DNA of 64,000 bases from Globisporangium splendens (lineage: Eukaryota > Oomycota > Peronosporomycetes > Pythiales > Pythiaceae): positions 268,668-332,667 of the forward strand of contig VFIW01000032.1 in assembly GCA_006386115.1 (NCBI GenBank), read 5' to 3'. The position numbers and the translations under genes were made by a program. Positions 57,392-64,000 of this stretch are shown piece by piece; position 1 is the first letter of the stretch, and the number at the start of each line of letters is the position of its first letter. The notes under the pieces are model-generated. The model searched no databases. It saw nothing but the letters and a program-made list of their open reading frames with translations, and was not told the DNA's origin.

Positions 57392-57457
57392 ATGCTGACA
57401 CAATGCATCCATCATCCTTATTTCGTTAGTTTGCACAATTGGTAATAAATCAACAAA

Positions 57458-59897
57458 CTAAATGCTTGTAAACAAATTGTCGAGCCGTGCAGTCAATTGT
57501 GCTGCGTCGCTTGATGATGCAGGCGTATAAAGAGGAACCAGGTGCGTTGCCACCATTGGGGATGCCGACCGCGCATGCTGTTGGTGCTCAATGTCCATCA
57601 GCCGCACGATCTTGTGGAGCCACGCGACGGCCACATCCATGCGCTCCTGGAGCTCCTGGAGCTCCTGGCGGCGGCGCGCGTCGTTGTCACTATCGCATTG
57701 CTGCTGCACGACGACGATCCAGCGCCACTCCATGTCAATCAGCAATTGCGTCACGACCTCCACTTGGAATGCACTGCATACACATCGACACAAGTCAGCA
57801 TTTACTTTGGTTTTGTATAGCATGACGCATATGCAGATCGTACCGTTTGTGCTTTGTGGACGTTGGTGAAAAGCGTCGAAAGATGTACTCGATCGATTCC
57901 AGAGCTTCGACCATGGCAGCGTCGTTGTGGATCGAGTCTGCGGCCGTGTAGCACGCCTTGAGCAGCCAGAACCACACGAGCTTGATGCGGAACAGCGTCA
58001 GATTTTCGAACTGCGCGCGCGATTGCTGCAGCCACGCACTCGCTTTGGCGAGATCTACGAACTCGAGGCTCGACGAGAGCATGAGCGCGACATCTGCGAT
58101 CGTCTGTGGGGTGCTGTCTGTCGAAATGCTGGAGTAGAACCACCCGAGCAGCGTCGCTGCACCGTGCCGTGCTGCTTGGAGCTTGGTGGTTGACCATGTC
58201 TCGTTAAATGCGCTGGACTCATGTGGTGCAGCGAAGAGCAACTCCAGGGCTTCTTGCAGGATGTGGGGCCGCTCTGCGAGTCCAATCCATTCGTACAAAT
58301 GTTGCTTCGGTATCACCATGGTCCCCTTTTCGTCCACTGAATTCACAAAGTTGTCGTCGTCGGCAGTGCAATTTGTAGAAAGCAAGGCTTGGAGCGCACT
58401 GAACGAGTTCGAGAATGCGTGAACGCGCATACGGGGCGTCCAGAGCGCGTCGTCTGCACTCTCCCTCGCATCCATCAGGCGCACCAGGTCGTGCACGAGC
58501 CGTCGCTCAAAAGCGCGATGGTCGGCGCCACCACGCGTGGTCTGCGACAGCATGCTCAGTAGCTCCAGACTTCTCGGTGACGCCAGGAACTCGCTGTACT
58601 GCGCAAACCACTGGATCGTCACCACATACAAGTACGAATAGCTCTGGAATACCGCGAGCGCCGTATCCTCCGGCGGCGCTCCATTGTTGCACCGCCACAC
58701 AATTGACGTCATCGGCACATAGGGATTCATGTGCGCTTGCAGCATCCACTCCTGAAGCTACAATACCATGAATATAGCTAAATCACGAGCTACTCGAGAC
58801 ACACAAGCAAATGCAAAAGTAAGTCAAGCGTACCTGGTGCTCCCAGCTCGGGAGGCAGTTCGCCCACACGCGCGCCATGGCTACGATGCTGAGCTGGTCG
58901 AACGCGCGCGCCGACTGCCGTCTCACGAGCGTCGCCCCCTGGCTCGCCTGGCTCTGGCTCAGTGCTTCCTCGTTGGCTGTGAGCGACGCGCTCGGGCGAA
59001 AAAGCCGCTCGAGGAACCGCGGCGAGAGCGCAATGCTGTCGCTTGCGCACTTGCGACTGGCGAGAATAGCATCGGCAAACAATGCAAACTCCAGGTCGTC
59101 AACAATGCAATGTCCACATGTGTCGAGTGTGTCTGTGAATGCGTTGTCGTCAATATGCACTTGCTGCAATGCGAACGCGCTGAAAATCGATTCTTGCAAC
59201 TCGTCGACAAAATTGGATGACGTGTGTGCTGCAAACGTGCATAGCGACGTTTGCAGTCGCTGAATGGGCAGCCTCTCTTGCAGTAATGACAGTGGCGTTT
59301 GTTGAGATTGTTGTTGCTGGACATTGCTTGTGGGGGGTTGTAAATTGAGATCGAGGAGCGTGTCGATGGCCCAATCACGCGCATATTCAATCATCGTTGC
59401 TGCTGGTTCCTGGGAAGAGCTCTGGTTGTCCACAAGCCTTGTGTTTTGTGTTGGCGCTCGAAACTCGATCATCTGCAACACTGATACATGCAACAATGCA
59501 ATGCATGCACACGCATATTTCTTGTCAATGACAATGGCAAACAACACGTACGCAACAGATAACCGCAATACAAATACATGTTCGCAATGCGCGTACAGAT
59601 AGCGGCCACTTGCTCAAGTTGGTTGGGATCAGGCTGTGCTCGCAAAAGCTCAATACATTCGGTGATCGCAGTTGGCAACTACATATCAAGGAACGGAACA
59701 AACACGTCAACTCGCCATTCTTCCCGCCCATACACATTGCAGCCACACAAACATACCGCACTACTTGCAAGAAGCTCCGCGTACGCTTCCTCATTCACGA
59801 CGCGTTCTGCAAGTGACGTGAGCGTCTTCCAAACGCGCGCATGCTCCTTCGCCTCGTCACCTTTGCAGTCGACGCCATTTTCCCTTGCTGTTGTCAT
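57458..59897 (-). CDS. Unrecognised helical protein, conserved-looking multi-exon gene
   Basis: Five minus-strand exons, 59897-59757, 59678-59552, 59480-58834, 58757-57844, 57773-57458, join in phase to 714 residues; every junction has GTRNGT-like donors and YAG acceptors, which supports a real gene. The start is the ATG giving MTTARENGVDCKG; the frame extends upstream. The protein is mostly alpha-helical without low complexity except a Gln run (VQQQQSQQ). Examples are TLTSLAERVVNEEAYAELL, LLQERLPIQRLQTSLCTFAA, LAVFQSYSYLYVVTIQWFAQ and ASAWLQQSRAQFENLTLF. It could be a HEAT/ARM-like or exportin-like scaffold, but I see no signature and assign no function. Convergent with QPRT, 66 bases apart. 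Confidence 0.7.
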
Positions 59898-60107
59898 GGC
59901 GATTGCAAAGCAACCAAAATTGACCACAACATCATGATGTATACCGGTACAATACAGCATTGCTGCAACAATTAATGCACAATGCAAAGCATTGTTCAAT
60001 GCAATATCAATGCGGTATGCATCAGTACAACTCAGCATCTCCTGCATTTGACCCACATTTAAGAACAAAACAGGTTCTGATCCACAATACCCCATTTGTC
60101 CCACTCC
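59898..60107. other. Divergent promoter interval rich in AATGC/GCATT words
   Basis: Between the helical-protein gene and the splicing-factor gene. 59955-60012 holds a cluster of CAATGC/GCATTG copies (AGCATTGCTG, CACAATGCAAAGCATTG, CAATGCAATATCAATGCGG). Confidence 0.5.
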
Positions 60108-60126
60108 CTCATTCGGCAACTCTTCC
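60108..60126 (+). promoter_or_regulatory. Inr+FPR-like core promoter of CWC16 gene
   Basis: CTCATTCGGCAACTCTTCC fits most positions of the oomycete initiator/flanking consensus, about 40-58 bases before the ATG at 60166. Confidence 0.5.
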
Positions 60127-60165
60127 CATTATTCTCACAAAAGCATTCGCATCAAGCGCTTCAGC

Positions 60166-61200
60166 ATGTCGAGCCTCTCAGCAGCACGCGCCGACAACTA
60201 CTACTACCCGCGCGAGTGGCGGCCGGAGCTCGGCTCGATCAACCAGTTCCACAAGTCGCACCCGCTGGGCAAGCGCGCCAAGGACGTGGCCAATGGCGTG
60301 CTCGTCGTGCGCTTCGAGATGCCGTTCAACGTGTGGTGCGCGCACTGCGAGACGCACATCGGCCGCGGCGTGCGCTTCAACGCCAAGAAGAAGAAGTGCG
60401 GCATGTACTTTTCGACGATCCGCTACGAGTTCGTACTCACGTGCGCGCACTGCAAGGGTGCCATGGTCATCCAGACGGACCCCGAGAACCGCGGGTACAA
60501 GCTCGTGAGCGGCGTCAAGCAGCAGACCCAGGGACCTGATGAGGATAGTGGTAGCGCTAATGCGCCTATCGAAGACACCGAGCCGTTAAACGATCCGCAG
60601 GTCAGCATGCAGTTGGCAGTGGACCCGTTCTTCAGGCTCGAGCACGACAAGGAAGACCAGCGCGTTGCGGCGAAACGCGCGCGCGGACTTGATGCGCTGC
60701 TGGAGCTGAAAGACGCTCATGATAAGGACAATTACAGCAGCAACGCGGCGTTGCGCGCTGCGTTCCGCTCGCAGAAGAAGCAGATCCAGCATCGCAAGGA
60801 CGAAGCGAATAAATTGGGGCTCTCGATCCCGCTCGTGGACGTCCACGATGACGACGTGATCGCCTCCAAGGCCGTTGTGTACAAGAACATCCCAGGGAAA
60901 CGCCGTGTGAGTGCTGGATCATCCAGAGAGGCGTCGTGTTCTAGGCATACAAGTACAGGAAAGAGGTCAGATGACAAGGCATACGCACGGACGCATTCCA
61001 AGGTGTCAGCGAGCACAGGTAAACGAGCGAAAGCCGACAGTTTCCAGTACTTTGGCGATGCGATGGGGTCACACTTGCATCGTCTCAAAATGGCCAAAAA
61101 GTCGTCGGCTGCAACGACATCCTTGTCCAAGAATCGCTCCGAGAGATCGAGCCACGGAACCTCACTTGTCGATCGATCGAGTAAGCTTCTAAGGCGGTAA
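60166..61200 (+). CDS. CCDC130: CWC16 family pre-mRNA splicing factor (CCDC130/YJU2B-like)
   Basis: CWC16 proteins (Yju2, CCDC94, CCDC130) are zinc-containing factors tied to the spliceosome. Intronless, 344 residues. The N-terminus NYYYPREWRPELGSINQF, then HPLGKRAKDVANGVLVVRFE and the two CxxC pairs (C58/C61 in WCAHCETHIGRGVRFNAKKK; C93/C96 in CAHCKGAMVIQTDPENRGYK) match the CCDC130-type branch, which shows YYPPEW/HPLR-type starts rather than the MSERKVLNKY start of Yju2. The C-terminal half (DPFFRLEHDKEDQRVAAKR, LLELKDAHDKDNY) is helical and ends basic and disordered. Nuclear protein expected. Confidence 0.93.
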   Translation: MSSLSAARADNYYYPREWRPELGSINQFHKSHPLGKRAKDVANGVLVVRFEMPFNVWCAHCETHIGRGVRFNAKKKKCGMYFSTIRYEFVLTCAHCKGAMVIQTDPENRGYKLVSGVKQQTQGPDEDSGSANAPIEDTEPLNDPQVSMQLAVDPFFRLEHDKEDQRVAAKRARGLDALLELKDAHDKDNYSSNAALRAAFRSQKKQIQHRKDEANKLGLSIPLVDVHDDDVIASKAVVYKNIPGKRRVSAGSSREASCSRHTSTGKRSDDKAYARTHSKVSASTGKRAKADSFQYFGDAMGSHLHRLKMAKKSSAATTSLSKNRSERSSHGTSLVDRSSKLLRR

Positions 61201-61788
61201 GCTCCATCTAGGTCCAAGCAGCATTGCTTCAATCGTGGACGATGCGAAACGCTGGCGCCTCCCTACCAACTCGTCGCGCGTGCACATTTCAAGTGACATG
61301 TTAAAAAGGACCGCAGCGAGCACGACAGAGAGTAATTTAACCTACATGTGGTGAATACAAGCATTGCACAGTTGTCTTCTTCGACACTGTGTATGCTACA
61401 GAGCTCGACTAGCTTACGATTGATCAATCGCCATTACGAAATGAACTGTTTGCTGCTGCACGTTCTCACTTGCGCTTTGCTCTCGTGCGCACACAGCGAC
61501 GAGGTCTCACACTGGACGAGCCAGCAACGCTGATGAGCTAGCTGGTCGTGAAAATGTCCCACATGCTGTCATGTGTGCATTTGAAGAAATGGCGCCACTG
61601 GCTGACACGCTTGTGCCTACCGCACCTTAAAGACCCATCAAATAGAAAAACTGGGTCGAAGTGTTGCATTAAATGAAATAATAGGCAGTGAGTGCTATAT
61701 ATTGATCCTAAATTACGTCGCATAAATAAATAAATCTGCTCTGAGTTCATTGCCGTGCGTCCAAGCACTGGGATTGTTCGTATTTCGC
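61201..61788. other. Convergent intergenic region
   Basis: Between the 3' ends of the splicing-factor and Kazal genes; no gene seen. Confidence 0.5.
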
Positions 61789-62223
61789 CTAGCCACGCAG
61801 TCTTCTTGTCGTCGCCGTCGTGCTGTTCTCGCACGCGCCGTAGCTCACAGGCACCAGCGTCTTGTCCCCGCAGTACGCGCGGTCAAAGTAGCACGCGTTC
61901 CGGTACGTCACGCCGTCGCTCGCGCAGATTGGATTCGCGTGGTCGTCGCATTTCACATTCTCACACTCAAGTGACGACGATGATACTGAGGTTGGAGCTG
62001 TTTCAGCTGTAGCTTGGGTCTGGCACGCTCCAATGGACGCGAGTTGCAGCGTCGGCCGTGAGCACTGAGCGAGCTCCAACTCGCAAACGGACCTGTACGT
62101 GATGCCGTCTGAACCACAGAGCAGCTCCTTCGTTGCCGTGGTGCACGATTCTGGCGCGCATGAGACTGCTGAGGTTGAGGCAACGGAGGTAGTCACGAGG
62201 GCGAGAGCGAGTAACTTGACCAT
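61789..62223 (-). CDS. Secreted two-domain Kazal serine protease inhibitor
   Basis: Kazal (EPI-type) inhibitors of oomycetes block host or competing subtilisin-like proteases in the apoplast. Single exon, 144 residues from the ATG at 62223; signal peptide MVKLLALALVTTSVASTSAV. Domain 1, about residues 22-67, has CAPESC, CGSDGITYRSVCELELAQC and SIGAC. Domain 2, about 87-131, has CENVKC, CASDGVTYRNACYFDRAYC and VSYGAC. Each has the six Cys of the family. By position after the second Cys, P1 is Thr in domain 1 and Asp in domain 2; Asp is common in oomycete inhibitors. A Ser/Thr-rich linker joins them and the tail is TTATTRRLRG. Confidence 0.93.
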   Translation of the reverse strand: MVKLLALALVTTSVASTSAVSCAPESCTTATKELLCGSDGITYRSVCELELAQCSRPTLQLASIGACQTQATAETAPTSVSSSSLECENVKCDDHANPICASDGVTYRNACYFDRAYCGDKTLVPVSYGACENSTTATTRRLRG

Positions 62224-62237
62224 TTTCGTATGTTGAA

Positions 62238-62255
62238 GCAGATTGGGGAATGGGG
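62238..62255 (-). promoter_or_regulatory. Inr+FPR-like core promoter of Kazal inhibitor gene
   Basis: On the minus strand CCCCATTCCCCAATCTGC follows the oomycete initiator/flanking pattern 15-32 bases before the ATG. Confidence 0.55.
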
Positions 62256-62598
62256 AGCGCTGTGTGGACAGCGGGTGCAGCAAGCTTTGGGTAAATCGAA
62301 GCCACTTTGGAGATTCCCATTTTTGAGTTTCGTGGGAAGGATGCATGGGGAGTCTCGAATCTGGACACGACGACAGTCCAACAGCTGTTTCACCTCACGT
62401 GATGAACTATTTGTATATAGAAAGGTATTTGAGTCTACTTTGAGTTAAATATGCTGTGACTATGTCTTTTAAAAAGGGGGTATACTAGGTAAGAAGGCGC
62501 GAGTAGAGCGTTTTGCAATCTTCTTTTATGTGGGTGCTGTACCCATCCTGCTGAATCTCGCATGCACCAAAAACCGATCAAAATTTCTTCTTCTTTTT

Positions 62599-62613
62599 TG
62601 TGTGTGTGTGTGT
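62599..62613. repeat. (GT)n microsatellite
   Basis: Short GT run after a CTT/T-rich tract. Confidence 0.75.
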
Positions 62614-62836
62614 TTCTGAAGCGACAGAAGCACTCGCATCCGGACTATACACACATTGAAGACAGCAATTGTCACCGAGCTGCCTCGGCTCAGTTGTCGA
62701 GAGCCTCGCAATTGTGAGGGCGGACCTGAAAGAGACCCACTCCCTGTCTCCTCGCTCGCTAGACACTCGTCTCAGCTTTTTTGCGTGCTTGGTGACTAAA
62801 CGGACTTTGGACAATCACCAAGTATCTCTCTGCACT

Positions 62837-63056
62837 CCCAAGCACCATTGAACAGTGCAAGTGACTGTGTGAAAACCAGACAAAGTGGACCGTTTGAATG
62901 TGGAGGGCAGTCACCTACTTGACGCGACTCAACTTGGCTTGCACTGGGAATTTTTGTGCCACCCTGACCAAAAGGTAATTGCTTCACACTCACCCCCGCC
63001 AAGCACCACTGAACAGCGTGAGTCTTGTCTGAATGCAGTCAAGTGGACCATTTGAT
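62837..63056. repeat. Degenerate tandem duplication, about 160-bp period
   Basis: AAGCACCATTGAACAGTG...AAGTGGACCGTTTGA at 62839-62897 resembles AAGCACCACTGAACAGCG...CAAGTGGACCATTTGA at 63000-63055. Confidence 0.55.
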
Positions 63057-64000
63057 CCAGGAAGGTAGGCAGTTCGAGATCGCTTGCAACGTTTCTTGCG
63101 CAGTTGGAAGCACTTGTACTACGCTTTAACATGCAATCTCCGCACTGCACCGGCACGTCACCAATCTGTGCAACCATAATGCAACACCACTGCCCAGCAC
63201 TTACACCTGCATAGTGATAGCTGCGTTTAATTTCACACTTTCTGGTATTCGTAGCAATTTCGCTAATGCTGAGCTGCGAGAGCACAGTGTCATGACTGTT
63301 TCAGCTCGAAGTCTTATCGAGCGCTCGACGCGTTGGCTTGGGTTCACGCACCAGAAGGTGTCGAAGCTTCATCACGAGTCGTTTGCGATGCCATCCGATG
63401 CACACACGCGGTCTTCATCAAACGAACGAGGTGAGCATGCAACCGGCTCATTCCCTTACCTGTAATTGACCCGCCAAGACAGACCGTTGTAGAGATCGAC
63501 TCGTCCTGTTCACTCCAAAGAAGTAAATCACGCATGCCCCCTTCTTCGCTGTACTCCCGCATATCATGCGACGAAAGAGAGGCAGGATTCGAGCCTTTGG
63601 TGCCTGCACATCGCAAATCTTTGTGGCACTCAGAGGAAAAGAGTTGGCTCATTAAATGAGCGACCCTAACGCTCGAACGACCAGACTACAGGGTCGTGTC
63701 TCGAGGCAAAGTCCAACCAAAGCCACGTGCTCACTGTCAAGTGATGACTGTGCGAGCTGCTGGTGCATTTCTCACTCGGCGCGCTGTGCTTACTCCTCTA
63801 CTCTGAATACGATCTGCACAGCCTGACACCAGCATTGTGGAAAGAGATTAATTAGTAGGCGGCGCTGTGATCACGAGTACAAACTTTCAAGGTTGTCACA
63901 TGCACGTCCAATGCTGCATTGCGTTGTCAATGCACACGATACAACAACAAGCCGTTAGCAATTGCAAAGCAGCTCTCTGTGGAACGTTTTGAACTTACGA

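Larger units (their letters stand above)
62256..64000. other. Gene-free right end
   Basis: No supported gene or RNA gene. Contains a GT microsatellite (62599-62613) and a degenerate local duplication (62837-63056). ORFs near 62.9-63.6 kb lack recognisable features. Confidence 0.45.

Noticed and set aside
63560..63650. Possible tRNA on the minus strand because of GGCTCGAATCC (B-box-like)
   Set aside because: The T-arm does not form a 5-bp stem, no A box lies at the right distance and no acceptor pairing was found.

Overview
This window looks like nuclear DNA of an oomycete, probably Pythium/Globisporangium-like. The genes are compact with short introns (mostly 60-90 nt, GTRNGT-type donors, usually AG preceded by TGC or TTG). 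Several genes carry an oomycete-type initiator plus flanking promoter element (GCTCATTYYNCAWTTT-like) a few tens of bases before the ATG. The lineage-restricted content is also oomycete: Crinkler (CRN) effector genes with an LYLxK N-terminal motif, a secreted pectin lyase, a two-domain Kazal inhibitor and an oomycete-style bZIP-like protein. All intron joins were made by hand from splice motifs, reading phase and family conservation.

Layout. 1-6.7 kb: two tandem diacylglycerol acyltransferase 2 (DGAT2) genes with identical seven-exon structure, separated by a broken CRN gene. 7.9-18.9 kb: NAD-dependent glycerol-3-phosphate dehydrogenase, an AGC kinase with UBA-like modules (minus strand), the GATOR1 subunit IML1/DEPDC5, and a secreted His/Tyr/Gly-rich protein (minus). 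19.2-24.5 kb: a decayed non-LTR retrotransposon (minus) bounded by a candidate 14-nt target-site duplication. 25.6-33.2 kb: a bZIP-like gene, a gene-poor stretch with a DIRS-like retroelement remnant and a dispersed repeat, and a pectin lyase. 33.7-43 kb: housekeeping genes: a TMEM128-like membrane protein, an RPA-interacting protein, an NST1-like acidic protein and a large RAD16-like SNF2/RING protein. 43.2-50.1 kb: an accessory island of CRN copies (one intact reading frame) and decayed copies of a coiled-coil gene family. 50.3-62.2 kb: a B-box/Mei2-like RNA-binding protein, quinolinate phosphoribosyltransferase, an unrecognised helical protein, a CWC16/CCDC130 splicing factor and a Kazal inhibitor. 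62.3-64 kb: no gene seen.

Functional links. DGAT2 and glycerol-3-phosphate dehydrogenase both feed glycerolipid synthesis. IML1 acts in amino-acid signalling to TOR. The pectin lyase, Kazal inhibitor, Tyr/Gly-rich protein and CRN are candidate host-interaction or wall proteins. The housekeeping genes sit in GC-richer, tightly packed blocks. CRN, retroelement and coiled-coil debris sits in looser blocks, the usual two-compartment pattern of oomycete genomes. The most notable signals are the CRN/coiled-coil island with its 0.43-kb direct duplication, the gene-conversion tract in the DGAT2 pair, a shared palindrome at two unrelated genes, and several unusual domain combinations.
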